NCBI GenBank assembly: GCA_001969505.1
Contig: LSSK01000900.1
Span: 1-52,844 of the forward strand
Source of the DNA: Zancudomyces culisetae
Taxonomy: Eukaryota; Kickxellomycota; Harpellomycetes; Harpellales; Legeriomycetaceae
Length of the DNA stretch: 52,844 nucleotides
Direction of reading: 5' to 3'
In this document: piece after piece, positions 34,658-46,500 of the stretch
How the letters are laid out: the number at the start of each line of letters is the position of its first letter
Position numbering within the stretch: position 1 is the stretch's first letter
Notes under the pieces: model-generated
What the model saw: the letters and a program-made list of their open reading frames with translations, nothing else
Database searches by the model: none
Told to the model about the DNA's origin: nothing
Translations under genes and position numbers: made by a program

Positions 34658-36583
34658 GATGCTCTAACCGCTTTATTAATGTGTTTGATTTTGGTTTCAG
34701 TTGATTTTTAACTTTTTTAATCTTTCTTCAAAGTTTTCGATTCGTGATAAGATCTCGTTTCCTCTCTAAATTAGATAAAATCTATCTATTGCATGTCTTT
34801 TGACTCTTAATCGTCACGCGTGTTATATTAAGAAATATGCATTTGTAACCATTTAATAAATTTCTCATTTTCATCAAGTCACGATTTCTGCAAATAACTT
34901 TTCAATCTCATCTTTTCCTGATTTGTGACTAAATCCCAAGCATCACCTATTAGAAATAAGTCTACATGAAAGAAAAATGGAGCCAGCAAATGGGCTTAGA
35001 CTTCCATCAAACCAATTTAATAGCGCGCAAAAAATTTTCCTTGTGGAAAAGTTAGCGATTGATGGAGTTGGTCAAAAAAACGCATAGACAAGGACTCATA
35101 AGACAAGTCCCATAGCGACGTGTATAATCACAGAATGAAACAGCGGAACCTCTTGTCATAGCTTTAGGGTTTGTAAATTAGACGCTACACTTTAAGCGCG
35201 ATAGTGCGATTCGTTGATATCTTTAAGCCGTTTTATGTGTTTTATGGCGTTTTCCATTTACTCTGTATTAGTCGCAAGTTCTCAGAAATAGTTATAGACT
35301 AGTATTAGAGAACAGAGATAGTAGAAAAAAATAGAACAATCAGAGCGCTATATCACAACAACTGGTTGTACTGTGACAGCTTTTGAATTACTTGTTTATA
35401 TCATGATATGCAGAATCTACATCCATTTTGGTTTTGTAATAAAGCTAGGTTGATATACTATTTGAAACACACAGAAGACACAAGAGGGAGCGGGGTTAAG
35501 TATATATGTGAAAATATGCACAATGGCAGAGTGGTTCAGTACTATTGCCACCATTGTATTTTGTTGAATACAAATAAAAAAATGAATTGTGAAATGATAT
35601 AATTGCCTCTTTTCGATTTTATTTAACAGGCGAGTATGGCTTAATCTTTTCGGTTCTTGAACGCCTAAATGCTGAATAATCAGAAATTTATTTCCCTTTG
35701 AATTTTGGAGTTGATTGATAATTGTAAGAATAAACGATTGGCAATTCAATTACAAGCATTGATATATGTATTCAGGTCGGTTCTTTTTTTTGGGATGATT
35801 AAAATGCATGTCCAAAAAGCGAATAGTGAATTGATTTTATACCTTATAGTCGGGCTTGAAGTCAATGCGAAAATATATGGTATTGTGTGTTCCACAAGAA
35901 TCACATTGGTTAGCTGCTCTCTTTGGAAAATGAAAGTAACATGGATTATAAACGCAAAACAAATACCAAGAAAAAAAAAACATATAAAGAAACCGGTTTG
36001 TTCGATAATGTGGTTTACTGCTCAACACACAGAAATTCAGAAAGGCAAACCATATATTAGAACCAACCCTGTTTTTAAGAAGTAAGCAAAGGCAATATGC
36101 GAGGAAATACTGTAAATCAAGCTTCTAGTGGAGTCAAAGTATACTACTTTTGTGCACACGTAAACAACTATTTGGATTACGACGATAAAATGACCTTTTG
36201 CAAAGAGTGTTATATATTTTTCCTTGGAACATGCTAGTAAAACGATGCTTAGAAACGGCAAATAATAGTGTATGATATGGAGCTCCCCACCCACCCCACC
36301 CATCCCTTTTCAATAGTTTCTGGGTTTTAATGCTTTCAGGAAAACCAAACTCTAGTATAAAGATCAAGAAACAAGTATGCATGAACCACAGATTATTTTT
36401 TTATTCATTCGTAGAAAGTATCATTAACATTCGGCTTTCAGCATCTTTCATTAGCCGAATCCCCTTTATTTGATAAATAAAATAAACAATTATTGTATCT
36501 GGACTCACATTATAGAGATATTATAATAAGAAAAACCCCAATATATAGGCTGCTATTATTAAATATGCAAAAATACCAGTGTT

Positions 36584-36808
36584 TTGCAATGTTTTAATAT
36601 AGATAAATTCAAAAGAAAGTCAAGGTTGGCATATTTTAACATCGAGTATACAACTCATATTTTGACAAGTACTCGGACGTACAAATATTTTAATATTCAG
36701 GCTTGGATGAAATCATTTAATGTACCAATTAGCCATGATGAATATTTGATGGGAAATGATAAAAGGATATTTAAAAAGGAAAATTGGTTTATGAGCCACA
36801 ATCCTTAG
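36584..36808 (+). other. Weak unassigned open frame
   Basis: The frame is open for 74 codons from a TTG, with the first ATG about two thirds in. The translation has mixed, non-repetitive composition (KYFNIQAWMKSFNVPISHDE and similar) ending in TAG. No family is recognised and no splice sites clearly extend it. It may be a relic of a longer gene or chance. Confidence 0.15.
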
Positions 36809-37285
36809 TATTCCAATATTGTAACCGGTTTCAGGTTTATATCTTTTTTTACATCTTTATAGAAACAACGCTTGTTAAGGAGACTAGTGGTAGTTTTACA
36901 GGTAGGCTTACAAATGTTCTGCCAAGCTAAGCATGAGCCTGCTTTTTATTAATACCTTCTTCTGGATCTATGTTTTCCGAATTTAACATTCTTGAAAAAT
37001 TAATCTGGCTAGTTTCGTTAATACATTCAATTGAGCTACTTATAATATATTAATACTGGTTTCACTAGTTAATAGAATTAGTTAATACAAAAAATATTTT
37101 ATACAGAAACCAGCAATAGTTAAAAAGAAACACTCAAGGAGTGAAAAAAAGGGAAATGGGAACATATAAAAAGCAACATATTCTTTTTAAATTATTTCGT
37201 TTTTCTTTTCCAACAAAAAACATCAAAGAGGCAGAGTATTACAAGTTAAATATAAAAAAAAGTGTAGAAAAATTAATAGTGGTAC

Positions 37286-37498
37286 ATGAAAGACCTAGGA
37301 AAATACATAATCTGGATCCCGTTTGTAGGTGTTGCAATTGCTAGCTCGGGATCATGGAATACATGCTATAGTGGTCAAAAGATGTGTCTTGATTCTTTTT
37401 CGATTTTGACATGCGACAGTGGAGTATGGATCGCATCAGGATGTGAAGCTGGTCAGATGTGTAGAAAAAACAGAGTTGGAACTATAGGATGCTTTTAG
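37286..37498 (+). CDS. Small secreted six-cysteine protein, CBM19-like
   Basis: This ORF encodes 70 residues from an ATG. The N-terminus is signal-peptide-like: a short basic start (MKDLGKY), a hydrophobic core (IIWIPFVGVAIA) and a small-residue site after Ala19. The mature part of about 50 residues has six cysteines at 27, 34, 43, 53, 59 and 69 (C-x6-C-x8-C-x9-C-x5-C-x9-C), with Gly30, Trp48 and Gly56 between them. From memory this spacing resembles the C-terminal chitin-binding (CBM19-type) domain of yeast chitinase Cts1: C..G...C, then C...W....C..G..C and a final C. No catalytic domain is attached. It could be a secreted chitin- or wall-binding peptide. Secretion and binding are inferred; expression is unknown. 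Confidence 0.5.
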   Translation: MKDLGKYIIWIPFVGVAIASSGSWNTCYSGQKMCLDSFSILTCDSGVWIASGCEAGQMCRKNRVGTIGCF

Positions 37499-38070
37499 GA
37501 TGGCTGATTTTGCCTGTTCTTTAATCCTTAGAAGAAGAAATCCATGAGTAGTTACAGTTGGGGTTAATGGACACCATTTTGAAAATTGAATAGTTTCTTC
37601 AACTAAATAAAAGATCTTTGTATGTCATTTTACTAAAAGCTAAAAAAATGTTTGTATTCCCGATATGTCATATTTTTTGTAAGAAATGTCACTCAAGTTG
37701 GAGAGCTAATTCTGATAATCAATGTGTCACAAATAGATATACTATTGAGATGGGCAAATTAACAAACTAATTTGGGGGGTTTTTTGGCTTTAATATTTAG
37801 CGCTATTATACATCTTGCTTTAAAGTCCTATTGTTGAATGTATAGATAGTGTCAACTCCAACTAATTTGACAACAGAATTGGCATAGATTATCAAATGTT
37901 GTTCATGGGAATAATATCACTTGAAAAAGAGATTGCAAGATACAAAATATATAGGGGTCTTGCTTGTGGTTCAAACATATATAAAGTATAAAGACGCTTT
38001 TCAAATAAGATATCATAAAAAAAAGTTCCGAGACACACAAAAAAGAGAAAGGGAAAAGGAATATTTTGAA

Positions 38071-38211
38071 ATGAACAAAAAAACCAACGGTGTGAAGAGA
38101 ACCTACTATTGTATCCACATAGACGAACGGCTAGATGTAAACGATAAGACCAAGTTCTGCCAAGTATGTCATCCATTTTACAATCGAGCAACACACCATA
38201 GCGTGGAATGA
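38071..38211 (+). other. Small open frame with Cys/His pattern
   Basis: From the ATG at 38071 it encodes 46 residues; the frame is open upstream to 37921 without another ATG. The end carries YYCIHIDE, then FCQVCHPFYNRATHH, a CxH...CxxCH...HH arrangement that could bind a metal. No family is recognised, and there is no clear splice site linking it to another exon. Low confidence. Confidence 0.2.
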
Positions 38212-39137
38212 CGAAGGGGTAGTTCTTTTTTTTTTTCGTTTGATTTTGGGCATGTCTGCATTATACAAGAATAAATACGTATAAAATATACAGAAATCAG
38301 TACAGCGAGGAGTCTCACTCTATCACAAGCTATATATTAAAACTAGTATATATCATACTTTTATTTTTGATGTTATTACAATTTCAATAAAAATCATTTA
38401 TCTAGAACATACACAAACAGTAATATTTTAAAGCTGATGTATTTACACAAGAGAAATATGTGGTATATTATTTTAATATTTCTATTTCTCTAGTTTAGTT
38501 CAGGTTTAAAAACATTGAAACTTCACACATTCAATAAAAACTCAATTAACGAGCATGAACGATCTGATAGAAGGAGGATGGTAGTCCTGCCTTCATTTTG
38601 AAATTTTTAGAGTATACAAGGGGATCTAACAAAGACAAAAATGCAATCAAAGCAAGTGTATATTAATCCTCTCCGAGACAAAATAGCTAAATCCAATTAA
38701 AGGTTGCTTCATGCCATTGTGTTGCAGTGAGTGGAATATTTTTGGTTTACCACTAAAAAGAATCAGTTGGTGTATCAAGTAGCAGACACCGTTTATTGGC
38801 TGGAACAATTACAGTTGATTGCGTCTAAATAAGTAATTCATGGCAATTAACGGGAAACACAGGAATAATAGCTATAAAAAAAACAAACAATAAAATAGAA
38901 TCCATCGAGACCCATATACCATTGGCCAAAATGAGAAAATGTAAATAAAAAAAATAATACTGTAAACAAAAAAGCGAGCAGTAATAAAAAAGAAACGAAA
39001 AAAAGGAAATAGTTTTTTTAACTAAGGAGCTTTATTTACAACCTTAACCTTTACAATTTAGCAAAACCAAGCTGATAGAGGTAAAATAAAAGAGAAAGAG
39101 ACAAATAATAAATGAACTAGCACCGCACAGAGTAGTA

Positions 39138-42100
39138 ATGTTAATGAATACAGCTATTGGAAGTGGGGAAGGAACTCGGACGCCGTACGGAGAGACAATG
39201 AGATCAAACTCCGCAAGTAGTTCGGCGGGTATTGGGGCAATGATGGGTAATCTCACGCACGAAAAAGAAGCAAATATCCAGGTGGTAGTAAGATGCAGGT
39301 AAGTAATAGTGGTTGTTTATTACATGAAGCCGGGTCTAGTGAATAATATTAAAAGGAATTGACCGCCAATTGTTGCAAGTGTAAAAAGTGAAATTATTAA
39401 AACAAAAATAGGGGATTGATGGAAAAGGAAAGAAAAGAAAGGCAACAAAGTATAGTAGAGGTTCCACTGATAGCGGGTAAAGAGGTGTTATTTAAAGGAA
39501 ACAACAAGAGCTATCGTTTTGATAAAGTGTATGGGCCTGAAGCAGACCAAGAGCTTCTCTACAAAGAAATTGCACAGCCAATACTAAAAGAGGTGTTGCA
39601 GGGATACAATTGTACGATTTTGGCGTATGGACAGACAGGGACGGGAAAGACGTATACAATGGAAGGTGATATAACCAAAGAGACCAGTAAGAGATCTGGA
39701 GAGAATCTAGCTTCGAACACAATTGTGGAAAAATACAAGACAGAAGCTGAGCCCTTAAAAAGAGAAGCAGGAATCATACCAAGGATATTGCAAAAAATGT
39801 TTGGGATTTTAGACAATTCGACATCTGAATACAGCGTTAAGATATCGTATTTGGAGTTGTATAACGAAGAACTGAGAGACTTGCTGACAAAGTATGATGG
39901 AGAGGATGGAAATGGAGGACCAGGGAATAATCTGAAACTTTATGATGATGGAGCGGGAAAAGGTGGAGTGATAATTCAGGGTCTAGAGGAAATATTGGTG
40001 CGAAGCCCAAAGGATGCAGTGCGATTGTTGGAGATGGGATCACAACGGCGAATAGTTGGAGCAACAAGATGTAACGAAAAATCATCACGATCGCATTCGA
40101 TATTTACAATTACAGTTCATATCAAAGAAAGGATGGCTGACAAGGCAGAAGATGAGCTTTTGAAGATAGGAAAGTTAAATTTGGTGGATTTAGCAGGAAG
40201 TGAAAATATAGGACGAAGTGGAGCTGAATTGCGCAGGGCCAGGGAGGCAGGAATGATAAACCAGTCTCTGTTGACACTGGGGCGGGTGATAAACGCACTT
40301 GTGGAGAAGCAGCAGCATATCCCGTACAGAGAAAGCAAATTAACCAGACTTCTTAAAGACTCGTTGGGAGGAAGGACAAAGACGTCGCTTATTGCAACGA
40401 TAAACCCATTAAGACAAAGCATGGACGAGACGTTGTCGACTCTAGAATACGCTAACAGGGCAAAATGTATTAGAAATAGGCCAGAGGTAAACAAAAAAAT
40501 AGCACGAACGGTACTCGTGTCGGAATTGCAAGCGCAAATCGAGAAGTTGCAGGCAGATATGACGTCGACCATTTTGAAAAATGGAGTGTATTTGGCACCT
40601 GAAAGGTATCAAGAGTTGGTGGAGCTAGAAAAATACAAAAATGGAGCAGTGGATGAATGGAAAAAGAAGGTGGACTTGCGAGAAGACGAGCTGAAAGAAG
40701 CACATAAGCAGCTGGAGGGTCTAAAGGACAAGATGGACAGATATGTAGAGCAGGAGCGTGAATACAAGCAAAGACTTGTGAAGCAACAAGAGGAAATACA
40801 AAGAACCAAAACAGAACTGCAGGGAACCAAAGTTAGGCTTGTGCAGCAGAAATACATATCGAAGGCGCGCGGACGAGGCGAAGAAAAGTTGGTAGAGGCA
40901 GCGGAGAGGCTTATGCAGATTGTGAGTAAGAGTAACAATAGCATTACAGGGCTTCTTGAAGTGGTTGACAAGAGTACAGAGTTGGGAGCACAAAATCTTG
41001 AGGCATTGGAGGATTATTCTGTTAAAATTCAACAGCAACACAAATCTCTTGTGAACAAACTGGGTAGTGGAGCAGCAGAATTTAGTAAAAGCCTAGGCGG
41101 AGTAGCATCGGGGTTGACGGTAGAAATGCAAAGAGTATTTGGGGACGATTTTAAAGCAGACTTCGAAAGATTGGTTCAGGAATACCAGAGTCTTGTCGCT
41201 TCAGAAGCACAAAAATGTGCGTTGATAATGGAACGGGAAACGCAGAAAATCAGGTCGGATATGGACGAATTCAAAGCAAGGTATATTGATGCCAGAGAAA
41301 GTATAGGCTCAAACATACAAAAACTAAGCCAAGAATCATCAGAGGTTTTGGAAAAAATATATCGCAACATCCAGGAATCTCGAGACAAGGCGACCAAGCT
41401 TTTTGGAGAAATGAGTGATCACTCTGAGAGTTTTATGACACAAACATACGAAGGTTTACAAGAGTGCAAAACAAATATGCAGAAATACAACGATGTTTAT
41501 GAATCAACAACCAATGAAAACAACCGTGATATAGAGCTCCAAATCGCAGAACTCCAGAAGGAACGAGAAAGCGCCAAAGAACAGTTGCTGCTGGATTATG
41601 AGAAGATTATGAATGAAATGAAACTCCGATTCGAACAAGCTCTTAAAACCCAAAATACAAAATGGGCAAAAGTAATAACCGACCTTCACACAATCAACGA
41701 AACCAACAGGCAAAAAAGCCTCGAAATTGACAGGCATAGACATCAGCTCGCCGAAAACCTTGATACACTTTGTCAGACCTCACATACTCTTGGTGAGCAG
41801 CTCAGCACCAATAATCAACAAGGTCTGTCTTCACTTGGTTCGGATTTTGACTCTCTTTCCACATCAGTCTCGCAGTTGAACAGTACTCTAAAACACTCTA
41901 CTAAAGCTGTTGGTTTGGCTGTGGACAAGCAACTGGATGCAATTGAGCCACAGCCCATGGTTGGACAAATAAACGAACGACTGGAAAGTAAGGACAAAGG
42001 CGTTTCTATTGCCACCTCGGCCATCGAATCTCATGTCAGCTCTGTATTTACCAAAGTGGAGTCCAATTTAATGGAAAAAGAGCGTGATAAACTAAGCCAA

Positions 42101-42928
42101 ACCACAAAAGTCTTTGCAGATAACTTGTCCAATACTGCTGGACAAATTACGACTGAGTTGGGTTCACTCGTTTCTGAGGTAAACAAAACTGTTCAACCTA
42201 CTATATCCGACTGCATTTCGGGCTCAATGAACCGATCCAAGATATTATTGGAACACAACCAACGAATCAAGCGACAAAAAATAGCTCACAATATTGGCTG
42301 GGAAGTATCAGTTCCCGAGAAAATCATTACAGAACGTATCACGTGTGTTGTGGATGACAACAACAGTGGTGTTAATTCTGGTGAAGCGGATGATAGCTGG
42401 CTTACTATTCCTGTGCTTGGATCGATTGAATCTGTTATAGTTGATGGTTTAGACACCAAAGCCAAATTGAACACATCGTTCAGCCAGCCAAGTACTGTCC
42501 AGGCTGCTGACACTCCCCGCAAAAAACTCAGAGAGAATGGTGCTTTAGTAAATGCTCTAAAGAGGAAACTGGAGCTCCAAAACCAACAAGATGCTCGTAA
42601 CAACAACAACGAAGCTGAAATTGGAGTTGGAGTTGAAAGTGAAAGTGAGAGTTTCAATGACAATCACAATGATACAGTGTTGGGTTCCGATGAAGATTTT
42701 AGAAACTCGGCAGTTTCAACTCCATCAGCACTACCAATTCCATTGTCTCTGAATACCAGCAGTTCTGCTATAGCAAACAGCGATGGCATTAGCAACAATG
42801 TTAGTAGCGATTCTACTAGTAGTTTTGGGTTTAAGAGAAAGAATAGCAATCTTGTTCTTAACAATAGTATTGGAAATGCTGACAAAAACAGGTTTTCAAG
42901 AGGTTTTTTCCACAACACCAATAGATAG
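39138..42928 (+). CDS. CIN8: Kinesin-5 (BimC) motor, CIN8/KIP1 type, one intron
   Basis: Exon 1 (39138-39298) and exon 2 (39412-42928) are joined across a 113-nt intron (GTAAGT...AAATAG), giving 1225 residues. Splicing restores NIQVVVRCRGLMEKERKERQ, the first motor beta-strand, which the unspliced frame lacks. The motor domain spans about residues 45-420: P-loop GQTGTGKT (127-134), switch I NEKSSRSHSIF, switch II LVDLAGSENIG, and NQSLLTLGRVINALV. Coiled-coil stalk segments follow (about 425-900), then a Ser/Asn-rich tail with a basic RKKLRENGALVNALKRK patch. Kinesin-5 tetramers cross-link and slide antiparallel spindle microtubules. I cannot separate CIN8 from KIP1, so the symbol is provisional. 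An insertion follows the P-loop strand (about 140-165). Confidence 0.92.
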
Positions 42929-43546
42929 TGGAAGCAGCCATTTTTTGTTTTATATTTAATGACTGTAGTAGTGGATAGTGGATAGTGGATAGTGGATAGT
43001 GGATAGTGGATAGTGGATATTTAATGCTTTATTTTGTACATATTATTTTATTGTTATTATCTAGTTTGGTTAAAATTCCTCCATATACTTGCTGTTTACA
43101 TATATAATGCCAATTTCAGAATCAAATAACCTTGAACTTGTTAGTTTAAAATAAATAATAAAGGCCAATGAATAATGAATTACTGTTGTTGTTGTTTATT
43201 TTAATCAATCAGCAGCAATATTTATGAAAAAAATTAGGCGCAGTTTCGTTTAGTGAATGGTTAAAGGGTTGGAAAAATAGGGGGAGAAAAAAAAGGACCA
43301 AAAACATAACCATATTTGCGAACATTGAGTAGATTATATTTTGTGAGTAAGTAACTTTTAACCTTCAAACCTAGGAATAGGGTATACTTGTATCAATTGT
43401 CTACAATTAAACATATGTATAAGCATACATAGTAAATATAGTATAGTTTAAACATTTTAGAGTGTGAATGATAAAGTAGGAATTGGAACAAACACAATAA
43501 CGGTAAATGTAGAGAATAAATTCAAAAAAAATCAAAAAAAAATCAA
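42929..43546. other. Intergenic region between kinesin-5 and BUB1
   Basis: About 620 bp in tandem orientation: the kinesin 3' end, a heptamer repeat array, and the BUB1 promoter. No other gene is seen. Confidence 0.6.
42970..43018. repeat. Seven-copy AGTGGAT tandem repeat
   Basis: Seven perfect copies of AGTGGAT lie about 40 bp after the kinesin stop codon, probably inside its 3' untranslated region. It is a likely length-variable minisatellite. Confidence 0.93.
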
Positions 43547-46500
43547 ATGGAAGCCACAGATTTTTCAATAATTGAAGAGAACAAAGAAAACATTCCACTT
43601 TCGAGAGGAGGAAAGTCGTTCAAAATCCTGTCTGAAGTATTTACAGAAAAGAAAAGAACACAACACGAGAATAGTGATAAACAGCAGCAGCTTATCTCTG
43701 AAGAAATTGAAGATATTAAAAATACAAGTTTGAACGATCAAAAGGAGTATGATATAGCTACTAATATAACCAATTCTAGCGACAATGGTTTAGAGAATAA
43801 ACTTGCTGAATATGAGAAAAGGATTAGCGAGCTGGATCTAAAAGAAGAAGACGATCCTCTAGAATTGTACTATGAGTATTGCAAACTACGTCTTGAAATA
43901 AATACCAAGGGCGAAGGTGATGAAGGGTTGATCCGAACGCTTGAGTCGAGCGTCAAAAAGTTTTTAGGATACAAGCAGTACAGGGACGATATTCGGTACC
44001 TAAAACTGTGGCTGTGGTACATCAAATATATTCGCGAAAATAAGGAGACGGTTTACAAATACATGTTTAAAAAGGGGATTGGGCAGAACCTGGCTCTGTT
44101 TTATGAGGAGATGGCACGGTTTTACTGTACAGAGTTGGTCAAATATGACAAGGCAGATAAGATTTATTGTATAGGGATTGAGAGAAAGGCACAGCCATTA
44201 CAACGACTCAAAACAAAGTACCAGAATTTTATCAAGTATATTGGAAGCAAGAGCGAAGGTGGAATGCAAGTAGATGGTAATAATGACCAAAGAAACGGTT
44301 TTGGTGGGAGTGGGAGTGGGAGTGGCAGTGGTAGCGGAAATGTTAATTTAGAAAGAAAAGTACTTGGTGTCAAAGTTATGGGAAGTATGGGAGGAATAGC
44401 GAAATCTGTAGATTCCAATGTTTTGGGAAAGCGAGAATATTTTCCAATGGATGGAAGTGGTGGTGGTGGTGGTTCTAGTATCGGTACGAGTAATAGAGAG
44501 AGAAATGGAGGCAAACTTAGAGTATTAATGGAGGAATCTAATGAGGAAGGCTTTTTAGACGAAAAAGTAGAAGAAAGCAATGAAAACAGCGTTGAGAATG
44601 GTGGTGATTCATGGAAAGAAATTGGAACAGACAAGAGTCGACGAAAAGAAAATATAGCTATTGCAACACAATGGAAAGGGATAAAATTAGAAACACAAAA
44701 GAGCAATAGCGATTTGGCAAGTTATAAACGAAAAAAGTTTAAAGTATTTCAACAGGATGAAGAAGAAGAAAACGAGAGAGAAAGTGGAAGAGGAAAAGAA
44801 AATGAGAGAGAAACGACAAAAATTAAATCTGGGGATAAAATGAGTGTCAAAGTAGAACTATTTTTTACAAATGAGGCAGAGCATAGTATTGGGATAGAAA
44901 ACAGTGGCACGTATAGAAGCTTTGAGGAGTATAGGAGTGAGCGAAGTAAGTATAGGTATATCAAGTGGAAGAAAGTAGATGATGATGATGTTACGAGCCA
45001 TATGATAATGGCGAAAAAGGAAATTCAACAAATGTTTGAGCAAGGTAGCAAGAAGATCAATAGAGAGTGGAAGAATCAAAATGGATCTGGCTCGAATTCT
45101 GGTAAGAGTAGAAGTGAAAATAACTATCAAAAAGAGGAAATAGATGAAGAAAAGGGTAATAAACAAGAATTAGAAGAGGATGATGAAGACGAGGAGGAGG
45201 AGGAGGAGGAGGAAATGAATCCGGCAATAGACAATGGAGATTACGAGTTTACTAGTGGGCCAGTAATACCACATGAACAGTTGCGAGATAAGCGGCTGGG
45301 ACTAACATTGGCGGAAAAACAGCGGTTAATGATGACGGTAGGCAACACAATAACGGGGATTAGAGAAACAAACATTACAGATGAAAATGTCATCAAAAAT
45401 GATGAGCCACCTAGGGTGGAAGCCAGATTTGATGTGGGAAGAAAGAGGGATGGTTATGTGTATGCGAAAATGAGCGAAAACGAGACGATTTTCAACCCGT
45501 TTTGGCCATTGGCTGAAGAAGTGATGAATGCAATGTTGGATGAGCTTTCCGAACCTATTGAACGGTACCCAGGGTTTGTTGACAATCATGATTTACATAG
45601 TAGCACGATGAACATTTCTAGAGTCAGAGAAGGTAATACGGAGCAAGTATTAGTATCCCCAGAGATACTATCGTCGGGTGTACAAGTTGTTTTTGCTTTG
45701 AGGCAAAATGAACATGAAACTGTGGGTGGAGGGCTGGTTAAGGAGTATAGTGTAGTAAAACAGTTAGATAAAGGGGGGAATTCAACAGTATTTCTAGTCA
45801 AAACAAAAAGTACCGAGACAAAAACAGGCGAACAAGAAGGCAAGGCTATGGTACTAAAATGCGAAAATAAAGTCAATGTATGGGAATTTTATATTGCTCA
45901 TAGTATTCGCGACAGGATTCATAACCAGTTCGAAGATGGAGATCAAAATAAAAGCAAGAATAGCAAGCGAATCGAAAACATCATGAGTGGGTTTTTGTTG
46001 CCTACCAGAATCTACGAGTATAGCGACCGAACCATTTTGGAAATGGACGCGTTGTGCCATGGATCGCTGTTGGATGCAGTTAATCGGATAAGTGAACTGG
46101 TTGGGTTAAAAGCGTATAACATTCAAAGTCAAAGTCAAGGTCAAAGTAAAATTAACATTAGCATTAAAAATCAATATGAGCAAGAGAAATATATTGATGG
46201 TGATAATGGTAGTGGTGCTGGGTATAGTGGAAACTTTTATGAGAATGTGGCACTATTAGTGTTGGGACACGTGATAGAGATTGTGACGGATTTGCATAGT
46301 GTTGGAATTGTACATACAGATATTCGATGCGAGAATTTGTTGATTAATGTTACACAGGAACTAGATGAGTTGGTGGAGAAACACAAGCGGAACAAGGTAA
46401 TTATGAAACAGATTTTGGAGCAAATGGTGATACCAAGCGACAACGACGAATATGAAAATATGGATGTGAGTGTGAGTGTGAATGGGAATAGGAACAAATT

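Larger units (their letters stand above)
34658..39137. other. Sparse 4.5 kb region between CUE2 and kinesin-5
   Basis: This is the longest gene-poor stretch in the window. It contains at most small open frames: a secreted six-cysteine candidate at 37286-37498 and weaker ones at 36584-36808 and 38071-38211. I saw no transposon, tRNA or rRNA. Base composition is strongly AT, with many A-tracts near the right end, which should hold the kinesin promoter. Confidence 0.5.

Noticed and set aside
35524-35534. TGGCAGAGTGG, a good match to a tRNA A-box
   Set aside because: No B-box (GGTTCRANNCC) or closing acceptor stem follows at the right distance.
42345-42350. CACGTG inside the kinesin coding region
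   Set aside because: It is within a coding exon, far from any promoter, so it is probably coincidental.
44164-44706. 180-codon open frame antisense to BUB1
   Set aside because: It is the complement of the low-complexity Gly/Ser/Glu region; Pro/Leu/Ser-rich sequence follows from that.
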